Shown piece by piece: positions 51,297-60,261 of a DNA stretch of 64,000 nucleotides. The notes below the pieces were generated by a model, which saw only the letters and a list, made by a program, of their open reading frames with translations, had not been told where the DNA came from and did not search any database. Source of the stretch: Shewanella woodyi ATCC 51908. Its GTDB lineage: Bacteria; Pseudomonadota; Gammaproteobacteria; Enterobacterales; Shewanellaceae. The translations under genes were made by a program, and so were the position numbers. Each line of letters begins with the position of its first letter. The first letter of the stretch is position 1. Where the stretch lies: the NCBI RefSeq assembly GCF_000019525.1, contig NC_010506.1:1860001-1924000 (forward strand). The letters run 5' to 3'.

Positions 51297-52729
51297 CTTC
51301 TTACCACTGGCACTTCACCGGAGCGATTTTGGATCTGCTCAATTTTGTTAATCAACTGAGAGGTTACAGATTCTATATCCTCGTTACTGTTAGACAGCTG
51401 AAAGCAGCTTTTTGCCAGTTCCGGATAGATATCTCCCATTGCAGTACTGGTGAAGTGGCCCAATTTAAGGACCTCGTCTGACCAATTAATATTGGCGTTA
51501 TGGCTGACGTTAAACGCGCCACCTATGTGCCGTAACTCTTCTGTTTGAAACTCTGGTGCGGTTGCAACATCAATTCGGCAAGGATTTCCCCCGCCAAGCG
51601 CGTAGGCATATTGCGCTTCAAAGGACCCCATATATTTCAGTAACCAATAGGCTGCTTGGGGATTGACGCTATCATAGGCAACAGCAAAGGCATAGGCACC
51701 ATTGTAGGGCTTACCACCAGGGACTTGTGCAATGCCAAGCTTGGCTCCTGGTATATTTGATTCAACTTGAAAAGAGGCGCTCCAAAGATTGTTATAAGCG
51801 AAAGGCCACATGGCAACGTCACCGTTGGCTAATGTGTTTGCAGCTTCCTTAAAGGCAAACTGCTTATGGGCGGGAAAAGCATGACGCATTAGATCTCGGT
51901 AAATGTTAGCTGTGCGAATAAGTGTCGCATTCTCTCGGGGGAGTTGGAAGAGCTTTATCTTCTCTTTACCATTGTATTCTGGTTTCATCCAGTAACCATT
52001 GAGGCTCCATAGGATGGAGGAGAATTCATCGTTAATATGGGGACGGTTTCCTGACATTAATGCCAAGCCATAAAAGGGTTTCTTTAGTATGTTACTGCCT
52101 AGGTTCTCACCTGCTTCTCTAGTGAAAAAAGCGCTGATATCTTTTAACTCTTGAATGCTACTGGGAGGAGCCAGTGTATAGCCATATTTAGCTTGGAAAT
52201 TAAACTTCTCTTTAGGATGCTCAAATAGATCGGCTCTGTAATGGTTGCCCATCACATAGTTGTTGTAGGGTATGGCATGGATCTCACCTTGGTAGGAGAG
52301 GATATTGAGTAGTGATGAGTAATATGGCTCAAGATAGCTGTTTATGCCCCTTTCACCACTGGGATCATAGAGGGATGCAAGTTCCGATAGAGGCACTGTT
52401 AATCCTTTCGATGCCCACTCTTTTGCCCAACCCGCTTCCATAGTCAGCAGATCATACTTACCTGCTCCTTGGATTAAAGACTCAGTTTGAAGAGTATACA
52501 TCTGATCCAAAGAGGTGGTGATGACATTAACTTTTATCCCTGTTTGAGCCGTAAATTTAGGGAGCATCTTCTCTTTTAAATGTACTGTCCAAAATCCAGT
52601 TTCTGCGACTAAAGTGATCGCTTTTTTATTCTCTATTTCGGGGATCTGTTCGAGTGAAAATTGCGCATGACTCTCCAGGATGTAAAGAAATGATACAAAG
52701 ATAAAAAAATTGTTTAACATCTTAGGCAC
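51293..52729 (-). CDS. Periplasmic substrate-binding protein (ABC family 1 type)
   Basis: A 478-aa exported protein (signal ends ESHA). It has the family-1 sugar-type binding fold: ITLVAETGFWTVHLKEKMLPKFTAQTGIKVNVI (in parts ITLVAETGFW and FTAQTGIKVNVI), DLLTMEAGWAKEWASKG, FKEAANTLANGDVAMWPFAYNN and YNGAYAFAVAYDSVNPQAAYWLLKYMG. It resembles glycerol-phosphate or sugar binders. No permease or ATPase gene is adjacent; instead it is coupled to a diguanylate cyclase, suggesting a signalling role. Ligand unknown. Confidence 0.85.
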   Translation of the reverse strand: MPKMLNNFFIFVSFLYILESHAQFSLEQIPEIENKKAITLVAETGFWTVHLKEKMLPKFTAQTGIKVNVITTSLDQMYTLQTESLIQGAGKYDLLTMEAGWAKEWASKGLTVPLSELASLYDPSGERGINSYLEPYYSSLLNILSYQGEIHAIPYNNYVMGNHYRADLFEHPKEKFNFQAKYGYTLAPPSSIQELKDISAFFTREAGENLGSNILKKPFYGLALMSGNRPHINDEFSSILWSLNGYWMKPEYNGKEKIKLFQLPRENATLIRTANIYRDLMRHAFPAHKQFAFKEAANTLANGDVAMWPFAYNNLWSASFQVESNIPGAKLGIAQVPGGKPYNGAYAFAVAYDSVNPQAAYWLLKYMGSFEAQYAYALGGGNPCRIDVATAPEFQTEELRHIGGAFNVSHNANINWSDEVLKLGHFTSTAMGDIYPELAKSCFQLSNSNEDIESVTSQLINKIEQIQNRSGEVPVVRR

Positions 52730-52947
52730 GTGATATTACTCCATTTTACCACCCCGTAAGACTATATTAATACTATTATGTTGCACATTTGTATAGGTAA
52801 TATTTCAAAATGGCTTACTAGTCATACGAAGATGTGAGATTTGTTCCTATCATGGAGGAATATATTGGGAAAAAAGAACTGGCAGCTTAAAGGAACTTAA
52901 CGATGAAACAGCTTCTCTGCCAGTCAAAGGGTGGGAGAAATGGGGGG

Positions 52948-53379
52948 TTAATCTACAATTATTGAGCGCTCTTTTGTTTTTCTTTCATCATCACTAAGTG
53001 AAAAATGGTGCTCGATTAAAAAACGGATTAATTTTGATTTTGCAACGTCACACCCACTGGCTAATTCAGCTAAATGTGAAATGGCGGATTCACTTAGCGT
53101 GAATGTGGCTTTGCGATAGGGCTCGTTGCCTTTACGTATCTGTGTGACAGCTTTTGCTGATTGAGCCTTTACCTTACAAGAAGGCTGTTGAGGCTGCTGG
53201 TTAACCATTGAGGCGAGGGTGATCACCTCTGCCATGCCTTGGTCTGTATTTTTAAACCCAGCAGCGTAATGTGTCGCTTCATCAATGAAGTCTTCAATGT
53301 TGACCTGTTGATGTCGACTTACATGAGTTTGCCCGCGATTAGACTGCGTAGAGCTTTTCTTGAGATCTGCTAGTCCCAT
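52948..53379 (-). CDS. Small DNA-binding-like partner of ParA
   Basis: ATG 53379 (GTG 53385 is also in frame) with AGAGG upstream gives 143 aa. The N-terminal two-thirds is hydrophilic with a Gln-rich part (NQQPQQPS). The C-terminal part, YRKATFTLSESAISHLAELASGCDVAKSKLIRFLIEHH (in parts), has the strand-helix-helix look of ribbon-helix-helix repressors. It overlaps the end of the ParA gene by 41 bp. Small RHH or ParB-like proteins commonly accompany such ParAs and bind direct repeats. Assignment rests on context and secondary-structure pattern. Confidence 0.65.
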   Translation of the reverse strand: MGLADLKKSSTQSNRGQTHVSRHQQVNIEDFIDEATHYAAGFKNTDQGMAEVITLASMVNQQPQQPSCKVKAQSAKAVTQIRKGNEPYRKATFTLSESAISHLAELASGCDVAKSKLIRFLIEHHFSLSDDERKTKERSIIVD

Positions 53380-54082
53380 AGTCACCTCTGGTATTGTTCA
53401 TTTTAGCTGCGGCGATACGATTTCTTATCTCTGTCGCGTCAGCAGCTTCTAACATTTCGCAAGCTATGCTTCTCATCTCTTTTGCAGCTTTGCCCTTTGG
53501 TTCTATCTCTATGACCGATAAACCAGACTCTTCACTGTCATCAAAGATATTACGGCTGTAGTTGATGGCATCAAGTACATTAATGTCGTAAGTCCTACAG
53601 ACCTCTTTTGCTTCAAGAATGCGATTTGCCTGGCTTGGCAAACTAGGGCATTGGGTGATCACAAATGATGCTTTCATCTTTGGATTAATCATCATGCATG
53701 TGGCGACAATATCATCCATGTGGTTGACTGTTTTTAGGTCTCGACGTTTAGGTCTGAGCGGCATTAATACATGAGAGGCGACAGACATACTGGCTCTGAG
53801 TGCTAAGTTATCTTGTCCGCCACAATCGACAATAACAAAATCATAATGCTGCTCCAGACTGAGAAGATCATTACGGATTTTTCCATAGAGTTGTACGCAA
53901 TTAATGCTGGCGAGTTCTGGGTTATTATTTCTAGCTTGGATCCAATCTGATGTGGTTCTTTGAGGATCGCAGTCGACCATAATGACGGATGCATTACACT
54001 CTGCTGTTAGAAATACGGCTATATTTTGGGCTATGCAACTTTTGCCACTGCCCCCCTTTTCACCTCCGACTAAGATGATCAT
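53339..54082 (-). CDS. ParA/MinD-family ATPase
   Basis: ATG 54082 with AGGGGA before it gives 247 aa. The deviant Walker A motif GEKGGSGKS is at residues about 7-15, VDCDPQRTTSDWI is switch-like, and DFVIVDCGGQDN is Walker B. ParAs of this type place plasmids, chemoreceptor clusters or other cargo on the nucleoid. Here it is next to a small RHH-like partner only, without parB of the classic type. The AT-rich region upstream has three TTTTTGAC repeats. It may be a stray plasmid-type partition cassette or a cargo positioner. Confidence 0.85.
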   Translation of the reverse strand: MIILVGGEKGGSGKSCIAQNIAVFLTAECNASVIMVDCDPQRTTSDWIQARNNNPELASINCVQLYGKIRNDLLSLEQHYDFVIVDCGGQDNLALRASMSVASHVLMPLRPKRRDLKTVNHMDDIVATCMMINPKMKASFVITQCPSLPSQANRILEAKEVCRTYDINVLDAINYSRNIFDDSEESGLSVIEIEPKGKAAKEMRSIACEMLEAADATEIRNRIAAAKMNNTRGDYGTSRSQEKLYAV

Positions 54083-54097
54083 CTCTGTTCCCCTCAC

Positions 54098-54530
54098 GTA
54101 AATAGCATGTGTTAGTCAATATCTATCTCTTGCTCAAATATCAATTTAGAGAATAATCATATGTTGGTCAATTACCTGATTTTTGACGTTTTTTTTGTTT
54201 TTGGCTTGCGTCGTAAAATTGACAGAACAGTGTTTTTGACGCCTTTTTGACATCGAAAAACTAAAAAAGAATTTACCTTGGTTAATACAATGTTATCAGT
54301 AAGATGGAGAGCTTTTGTTGAGCTGTTGAAAAGTAAAGTGGAGGCAAACAGGGCATTCAATAGGAGTACTGATGAACTTTATAGTTCTAAATGAAATTAA
54401 ATAAGCTGTAAGTATAAGAAAAGGATATAGTACTTTTTTACTAGATTTAACCTCAGTGGACGGTTTGAGCTGTGTTTCTGTTAAGTTAAACTAGTCAAGA
54501 TGTGTAGAAGTGGTAATTGGAAGTGAGTAT
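54098..54530. other. Intergenic region with TTTTTGAC direct repeats
   Basis: About 430 bp of AT-rich DNA between divergent parA and the DUF3820-like gene. No gene is credible here. The repeats at 54180-54251 are listed separately. Confidence 0.5.
54180..54251. repeat. Three TTTTTGAC(G) direct repeats upstream of parA
   Basis: TTTTTGACG at 54180-54188, TTTTTGACG at 54233-54241 and TTTTTGAC at 54244-54251, same orientation. They lie about 100-170 bp upstream of the parA start, where a partition protein could bind (centromere or operator). Confidence 0.45.
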
Positions 54531-54755
54531 ATGAATGAACAGATATTGCTAGAGGCAATTAATCAAAAGATGCCTTTTGGCAAGTATGCAGGCCGTAAGC
54601 TACTCGAGCTGCCTGAACCTTACTTAGTTTGGTTTCACTCTAAAGGTTTCCCTGAGGGAAAGTTGGGTGAGCAGTTGGCGTTAATGTATGAGATTAAGCT
54701 CAATGGACTCGAAGGAATGCTGCAACCTCTATTAGCTAAAGTTCCAAGAAATTGA
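54531..54755 (+). CDS. DUF3820-like small protein
   Basis: A 74-aa soluble protein. ATG 54531 follows GGAAGTGAG; an earlier in-frame start is unlikely. The segment MPFGKYAGRKLLELPEPYLVWFHSKGFPEGKLGEQL, in parts PFGKYAGRKL, LPEPYLVWF and GFPEGKLGE, is the DUF3820 (putative quorum-sensing-regulated) signature seen in many gammaproteobacteria and in exonuclease tails. Role unknown. Confidence 0.8.
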   Translation: MNEQILLEAINQKMPFGKYAGRKLLELPEPYLVWFHSKGFPEGKLGEQLALMYEIKLNGLEGMLQPLLAKVPRN

Positions 54756-54896
54756 TTTTTGATTTCGGTTTTATGATCTTGATCTAAAAGATGGGCATTG
54801 CTTCTGTATTTGATTTCTTTAATAGAGATTTATTCATGACTGCGTGCTTTAATGATTTCATCATATCAATGACTGTGGAAAGAAAGGGAACAGATA

Positions 54897-55199
54897 ATGA
54901 TAGCTAAACTTGTAAAATTGCTTGCTGTAGCAACACTAACATTAGGGATCTCTAGTGCATGGGCTCAAGGGGTCGTGCATGAAGGCACTGTGGTAGATAC
55001 CATGAATGGCGGTGGTTACACTTACGTACAGATTAAAGAGTCTGATAAGACATTTTGGGCAGCCGGTCCACAAGTTGAGATCAGTAAAGGTGACAAGGTT
55101 GTTGTTCAAGAGCAGATGTGGATGAATGATTTCACTAGCAAAACCTTAAACCGTACTTTTGATGAACTGCTATTTGTTGGCCGCATCGATAAGAAGTAA
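54897..55199 (+). CDS. Periplasmic NrfJ-like small protein
   Basis: A 100-aa protein with signal peptide ending SSAWA. The mature 76 aa look like an OB-fold beta barrel: GTVVDTMNGGGYTYVQIKES, FWAAGPQVEISKGDKVVVQEQ and TFDELLFVGRI. This pattern matches NrfJ-related proteins found in Shewanella. The function is not clear. AGAAAGGGA lies before the ATG. Confidence 0.72.
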   Translation: MIAKLVKLLAVATLTLGISSAWAQGVVHEGTVVDTMNGGGYTYVQIKESDKTFWAAGPQVEISKGDKVVVQEQMWMNDFTSKTLNRTFDELLFVGRIDKK

Positions 55200-55245
55200 T
55201 GATGACTCAACCAATTCGGATGCCGATTTAGTTGAAAACTTGTTG

Positions 55246-55285
55246 AAAATGGTGGCTCGATAACTCTGGTTATCGCCACCATTTT
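55246..55285 (+). terminator. Terminator after the NrfJ-like gene
   Basis: AAAATGGTGGC and GCCACCATTTTT pair, with an inner GATAAC/GTTATC stem. A T-run follows. Confidence 0.85.
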
Positions 55286-55330
55286 TGTTTATCTTCCATT
55301 ATTCATGCAAACTAATACCATCTCTTTTTC

Positions 55331-55843
55331 ATGTGCCAGCGATCCATGTTTTCAGTCATTGCCTACCAAGCAGGCTACGCAACTAGCGTGAGCCAACTTT
55401 TTCACGATGCAATTCATGCTATCGATGAGGTGCATTACTCATTTGAGGATAAATCTGCTTGGTCATCAAAGCCGAGATCGGCCTATCACTGGCATAAGCG
55501 AATGAGTCGCTCAAAAGCTTGGCTTATGATTGATAAGAGCATGCTCATAGATGGCCAGCCTAAGTGCTGTGGATTTATCAATATTGAGACAGGGTTTTAT
55601 ACTCAAGGCTATATCGATAGTTTATATGTTCATCCTGCCTATCAGGGGAAGGGGATTGCTAAAGCCCTGTATCAAACTCTTGAACAGTGGGGCGTAGAGC
55701 AAGGCTATCGAGAGTTGATGGTTGATGCTTCTAGCCTCTCCAAAGCTATGTTTCTGTCACAAGGCTTTAAGCTGTGTCACCGAAGCTATCAGGAGAAACG
55801 TGGTCGTGTGATCATGGGGTACTTGATGAAGAAGCAGCTTTAG
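55331..55843 (+). CDS. GNAT-family N-acetyltransferase
   Basis: A 170-aa GNAT enzyme that uses acetyl-CoA. The acetyl-CoA-binding motif A is IDSLYVHPAYQGKGIAKAL (Q-x-x-G-x-A type) at about residues 97-115. MVDASSLSKAMFLSQGFKL fits motif B. An ATG five codons further (55346) is an alternative start. Acceptor unknown. It stands alone between a terminator and a convergent gene. Confidence 0.85.
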   Translation: MCQRSMFSVIAYQAGYATSVSQLFHDAIHAIDEVHYSFEDKSAWSSKPRSAYHWHKRMSRSKAWLMIDKSMLIDGQPKCCGFINIETGFYTQGYIDSLYVHPAYQGKGIAKALYQTLEQWGVEQGYRELMVDASSLSKAMFLSQGFKLCHRSYQEKRGRVIMGYLMKKQL

Positions 55844-55889
55844 TCACAACCAATTTTGTAACGGCTACTACTTCTATTATCAATAAAGA

Positions 55890-57623
55890 TCACAAGTGGC
55901 TGGTGTAATGCACTTGAGGTGCTATCTCATCCTCTAAGGAGCCTTGTTGCCGCTCCATATAGCGAGTGAAAGCGAGGGGAAGCGTAAGCTCGTTTATTGG
56001 CTCTTGGGTTTTAGCTTGTAGCAGAGGGCCATAACCCTCCTTACCCGATACGGTATAGGCGGAAGAGACGCCAAAATAATATGTCTCTTTATCGACAGCA
56101 AGCCAAGTGAGACCATCCTCAGCCAAAACTTCTAGGGAGAGAACCCTTTCGCCTAACGCTTTACGGCCATCGTAACAATATTTAAGACCATAAGTGTAGG
56201 GAAAGCTGCCTGCACCAGTGCCTGTGACGCTATTGTTGGTGGCTGAGTTGATGGCTGATTCGATGGCCGCAAACAGATAGATACCCTGTATCTCATAGTG
56301 AACTAATGGCAGATCGAATGGCAATAAACGTCCAACAACGTACGCGAGGGTGACTTCACCTTTATTGAGTGATTGCCTTACGCCACCGGCATTATGAAGA
56401 GCAAAGTCGACTCTGGGAAGTTGATGCTTGGCTTCATGAAAGATGCTCTTACAAACCAAAGGGGCGATTTCACTACCGTGAGGCAGTGCTTTACTGGGTA
56501 GGCGAGTGTGTACTAAATTTTTTGGTACAAAGCCTAAAATGGTTTGTTCAAGGGCTGTGATGGCTGGTTTATATTGAGTGTTAATCACTTGGGTAACTGA
56601 GCTGTCCTCATCATCCCAAGTAATGCCAGGATGCTGTTTTAGGTGAGCATAAACCCTATCGTATTCACCTTGAGAAATATCATGTTTAGACTCGAGAATG
56701 AACTGACTGTCCAACATAAAGAGGTTATGACCTTCGAGCTTGGTGACCATACCTAATTCATTAAACTCGATATCTGCAAGGCCAATTGTCTCGGCGTGTT
56801 TTCCAGCATGCAATATTGGGGTGTTGTTGACACTCACTCCGTAGGGCGTCGAGCTGAGTCCAAACTCTTTAAATTCTCCCTGAAGCGTATGTGAGTGCCC
56901 ACCAACAATTAGACTTATCCCATCGACAGACTCAGCTAATACCTTGTCTTGATCAAACCCGAGATGACTAAGCACTAAGATATGATCTATGCCTTCGGCT
57001 TTCAGTGCGTTAACTGTATTTCGAGTCGTTTTAATCGCATCGATAAAATGGGTATCGGGATCGGGGCGAGCAATCTCTGCCATCTGATCTAAAGTGATAC
57101 CGATAATAGCCAGCTTTTTATCTTGAAGTGGCTTGAAAACCACTTTAGCTATGCCTTTTTCATTATGGTATTCATAGAGGTTTTTATGGCCCTTAAGCGC
57201 ACTGCTTTTTGTTGTGCACTCTAGGCTTAGATCCATATTTCCTGCGAGCAGAGGGAACTGAATACTATCTAGGAAAGCGAGAATGGGCGCACTACCGGCA
57301 TCGACCTCATGATTGCCTATGACCATGGCATCTGGCTTTAATAGATTAAGGAGGTGAGCGTTAGCAGCGCCCTTAAACTGATTAAAGTAAAGAGAGCCCT
57401 GAAAACTGTCACCACCATGAAGAAACAGAAAGGCTTGCTTAGAGCTTTGAGCCTGTGATCTTGCTTGGTTGATCTGGTAATTGAGCCTAGCATACCCGCC
57501 GCTATGGGTATAAATGTCGTAGCTTTTTCCCTCATCTTCATAATTGAATCTCACACTACTACTGTCAAAGTGGGAGTGAGTATCGTTGATATGGGCAAGT
57601 TTGAGGGTATAGCGGATGGGCAT
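55890..57623 (-). CDS. 5'-nucleotidase / UshA-type metallophosphoesterase without signal peptide
   Basis: A 577-aa protein. Metallophosphatase half: LAHINDTHSHFD, LFLHGGDSFQGSLYF, VIGNHEVDAG, ILVLSHLGFDQD and GGHSHTLQG (dinuclear metal ligands). C-terminal nucleotidase half: NAGGVRQSLNKGEVT and YFGVSSAYTVSGKEGYGPL. Family members are usually exported, but here the protein begins directly with the catalytic strand. An in-frame TAA lies five codons before the ATG, so no signal peptide can be added. It is therefore probably cytoplasmic. Monocistronic with a terminator after the next gene. Confidence 0.88.
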   Translation of the reverse strand: MPIRYTLKLAHINDTHSHFDSSSVRFNYEDEGKSYDIYTHSGGYARLNYQINQARSQAQSSKQAFLFLHGGDSFQGSLYFNQFKGAANAHLLNLLKPDAMVIGNHEVDAGSAPILAFLDSIQFPLLAGNMDLSLECTTKSSALKGHKNLYEYHNEKGIAKVVFKPLQDKKLAIIGITLDQMAEIARPDPDTHFIDAIKTTRNTVNALKAEGIDHILVLSHLGFDQDKVLAESVDGISLIVGGHSHTLQGEFKEFGLSSTPYGVSVNNTPILHAGKHAETIGLADIEFNELGMVTKLEGHNLFMLDSQFILESKHDISQGEYDRVYAHLKQHPGITWDDEDSSVTQVINTQYKPAITALEQTILGFVPKNLVHTRLPSKALPHGSEIAPLVCKSIFHEAKHQLPRVDFALHNAGGVRQSLNKGEVTLAYVVGRLLPFDLPLVHYEIQGIYLFAAIESAINSATNNSVTGTGAGSFPYTYGLKYCYDGRKALGERVLSLEVLAEDGLTWLAVDKETYYFGVSSAYTVSGKEGYGPLLQAKTQEPINELTLPLAFTRYMERQQGSLEDEIAPQVHYTSHL

Positions 57624-57733
57624 AAAGTCTGGCTCTTAGGTCAATCGGGAGAGGATTGTACACCCGATACCCAAGCCACTTCAAGACGCAGGCATTAGTA
57701 TCTTGGGGTCGTTTGGGAGGATTAAGAAAACAA

Positions 57734-57759
57734 AAAAGGGAAACTCAAGTTTCCCTTTT
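57734..57759 (-). terminator. Terminator after the CNNM gene
   Basis: AAAAGGGAAACT and AGTTTCCCTTTT form a 12-bp stem with a 2-base loop, with T-rich sequence beyond on the minus strand. Confidence 0.8.
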
Positions 57760-57787
57760 AGCCTTGCGCTTATTGAAGCGTTAGCGG

Positions 57788-58876
57788 TTATGAGCCTGAC
57801 TTTGGCGTTTCGACATAGGAGTCAAACTCACCGTCATCGGAGAAGGTGATCCCTTTGTCGGTCATGCGCTTTTCCCACTGCTTACGTGCAAGTTGCTGCA
57901 TATCAGTGACAGGGTCGTTGCTATCGACAATCTCCAAGCCTAATAAAGACTCGATAATATCTTCTAACGAGACGATACCTTCACCAGTACCGTATTCATT
58001 CACGACCATAGCTATCTTGGTATTACGCTTAATCAACAGCTGAAACAGAGGAAGAATTTTAGCGGTTTCCGGTATCACAACCAGATTTCGTTTTAGCTCA
58101 CCTATGCTGGCTTGGGGCGTTTTACGCTCCGATAGCAAGATATCGTTGCGGTTGATATAACCAATGACATCATCAGGATCGTCATTGAAGATCGGAATGC
58201 GCGAGAAGGGCGATGTTTTGTGCTTCTTAGCAAACTCCTCTTGGGTCATTGAGGAGGGTAAGCTAAACATAACCGTTCTTGGTGTCATGATCGCACTGAC
58301 CGGCATCTCTTTTACCGATAGCATTTGAGTCAAAATCTTTGACTCCTGCTCATCAAGTTCGCCAGACTCTTGGCCAATTTTAGCCATGGCACTCATCTCT
58401 TGACGAATATATTGACCTTCATCGCCTTTACCTAAAAGCTGTGTCACCTGCTGAGACATCCAGATCAGAGGATACATAATCCTCTCCATCCATAGAAGAG
58501 CAATAGATACTGATGGCGCGAGAGTACGCCAGTAGTTTGCACCTATGGTCTTAGGGATAATCTCTGAGAAAAACAGGATAAGGAAGGTTAAGATACCAGA
58601 GAAAACACCTAACATCTCATCACCGAACACTTTAGCGGCTTGTGCACCCGCAACGGCAGCACCCACAGTGTGAGCTATGGTGTTTAAGGTTAGGATAGAG
58701 ACCAGAGGTGACTCTACATTGTCTTTCTGTTTACTAAGACGGTCTGCCGCACTAGGGTTAGTGTGGACCAAGTTTGCAATATAGCTTGGGGTGACAGAGA
58801 GTAAAACGGCTTCGAACACGCTGCAAAGGAAAGAAACGCCAATTGCAACACATACTATAACGATGAGGGTGATCAT
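57788..58876 (-). CDS. CNNM/CorC-type hemolysin-family membrane protein
   Basis: A 362-aa protein: DUF21 (CNNM) membrane domain with four helices (about residues 1-165; FFSEIIPKTIGANYW motif) and a CBS pair (about 195-320; PVSAIMTPRTVMFSLP, IPIFNDDPDDVIGYINRNDIL, VVNEYGTGEGIVSLEDIIE). The CNNM family includes Mg2+/cobalt exporters and regulators. The usual C-terminal CorC_HlyC domain is absent; the tail is short and acidic. It stands alone next to rlmN. Confidence 0.88.
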   Translation of the reverse strand: MITLIVIVCVAIGVSFLCSVFEAVLLSVTPSYIANLVHTNPSAADRLSKQKDNVESPLVSILTLNTIAHTVGAAVAGAQAAKVFGDEMLGVFSGILTFLILFFSEIIPKTIGANYWRTLAPSVSIALLWMERIMYPLIWMSQQVTQLLGKGDEGQYIRQEMSAMAKIGQESGELDEQESKILTQMLSVKEMPVSAIMTPRTVMFSLPSSMTQEEFAKKHKTSPFSRIPIFNDDPDDVIGYINRNDILLSERKTPQASIGELKRNLVVIPETAKILPLFQLLIKRNTKIAMVVNEYGTGEGIVSLEDIIESLLGLEIVDSNDPVTDMQQLARKQWEKRMTDKGITFSDDGEFDSYVETPKSGS

Positions 58877-59106
58877 TTAGAGGTTTATAATTTGCTGACC
58901 AATATTAGTCCACGTTAATTCTAACATTAAAACATTCCGCTTTCCTACATATGCTGCATTAAACATATTTTATGGGATAAGAGTTGAGAAAGGGAGTATC
59001 TTAGGTGTAGATATAATGGCCAGCGCTATCACTGCTAGCTAAAATTGGGGTATCTCTGTATAATTCGCCGCCCTGTGGCGTGTATTAGGTGTTGAGGTTA
59101 GTCAAA

Positions 59107-60228
59107 ATGAGTGAAAAGAAAATCAATTTATTGGATCTTGACCGTAAAGGGTTAAGAGCATTATTCACTGAAATGGGTGAGAAGCCGTTTCGTGCCGATC
59201 AATTGATGAAGTGGATTTATCATTTTGGCGTCAGTGACTTTGACGAGATGAATAATATTAACAAAGCGCTGCGTGCGAAGCTTAATGCCCGCTGTGAGAT
59301 TGTTGCGCCTGAAATTTCCAGCTTTCAAAAGTCTGAAGATGGCACCATTAAGTTTGCTATTAATGTTGGTCAAGGCCAGGAAGTTGAAACCGTTTACATT
59401 CCAGAAGATGACAGAGCAACCTTGTGTGTTTCATCACAAGTGGGTTGTGCTTTAGAGTGCACCTTCTGCTCGACTGCTCAGCAGGGCTTTAATCGTAACT
59501 TAACGGTTTCTGAAATTATTGGTCAAGTTTGGCGTGTTGCGGACTTTATCGGTTTTGTGAAAGAGACTGGCGAACGTCCTATTACTAACGTCGTTATGAT
59601 GGGAATGGGTGAGCCACTACTGAACCTAAAGAACGTGATCCCTGCAATGGATATCATGTTAGATGATTTTGGTTTCAGCCTCTCTAAGCGCCGAGTGACG
59701 GTATCAACTTCAGGGGTTGTACCAGCATTGGATAAGTTAGGTGATGCTTTAGATGTTGCTTTGGCGGTAAGTATTCATGCTCCTAATGACGAACTGCGTG
59801 ACGTGTTGGTTCCAGTCAATAAAAAGTATCCTTTAGAGGAGTTTTTAGGTGGGATCCGCCGTTATATTGCTAAGTCGAACGCTAACCGAGGACGTGTAAC
59901 TGTTGAGTATGTCATGTTAGATCATATCAATGACAGCACAGACCAAGCCCATGAATTAGCTAAATTAATGAAAGATACCCCCTGTAAGATTAACCTTATT
60001 CCGTTTAATCCTTACCCTGGTTCACCTTATGGTCGCTCCTCTAATTCTCGTATCGATCGTTTCTCCAAAGTATTGATGGAGTACGGTCTAACAGTGATTG
60101 TTCGCAAGACTCGTGGTGACGATATTGATGCTGCTTGTGGTCAATTGGCCGGTGATATCAGAGACAGAACTAAGCGTTTAGCGAAAAAACGCATGCAAGA
60201 TAGCCAAATATCGGTCACAATAAACTAA
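59107..60228 (+). CDS. rlmN: Dual-specificity RNA methyltransferase RlmN
   Basis: A 373-aa radical-SAM enzyme that methylates C2 of A2503 in 23S rRNA and A37 in certain tRNAs. ATG 59107 with GAGG at 59094-59097 is chosen over the earlier in-frame start. The [4Fe-4S] motif is [15 protein letters not shown] (CxxxCxxC), and the catalytic cysteine lies in [22 protein letters not shown] and [12 protein letters not shown] are family blocks. It leads the conserved rlmN-pilW-rodZ-ispG cluster. Confidence 0.97.
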   Translation: MSEKKINLLDLDRKGLRALFTEMGEKPFRADQLMKWIYHFGVSDFDEMNNINKALRAKLNARCEIVAPEISSFQKSEDGTIKFAINVGQGQEVETVYIPEDDRATLCVSSQVGCALECTFCSTAQQGFNRNLTVSEIIGQVWRVADFIGFVKETGERPITNVVMMGMGEPLLNLKNVIPAMDIMLDDFGFSLSKRRVTVSTSGVVPALDKLGDALDVALAVSIHAPNDELRDVLVPVNKKYPLEEFLGGIRRYIAKSNANRGRVTVEYVMLDHINDSTDQAHELAKLMKDTPCKINLIPFNPYPGSPYGRSSNSRIDRFSKVLMEYGLTVIVRKTRGDDIDAACGQLAGDIRDRTKRLAKKRMQDSQISVTIN

Positions 60229-60261
60229 CTCATTGTAAATTGTAGATAGATAGGCTTGTCA

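Noticed and set aside
54172..54360. 62-codon minus-strand frame
   Set aside because: Low-complexity AT-rich DNA with no ribosome site; the TTTTTGAC repeats explain the region better.
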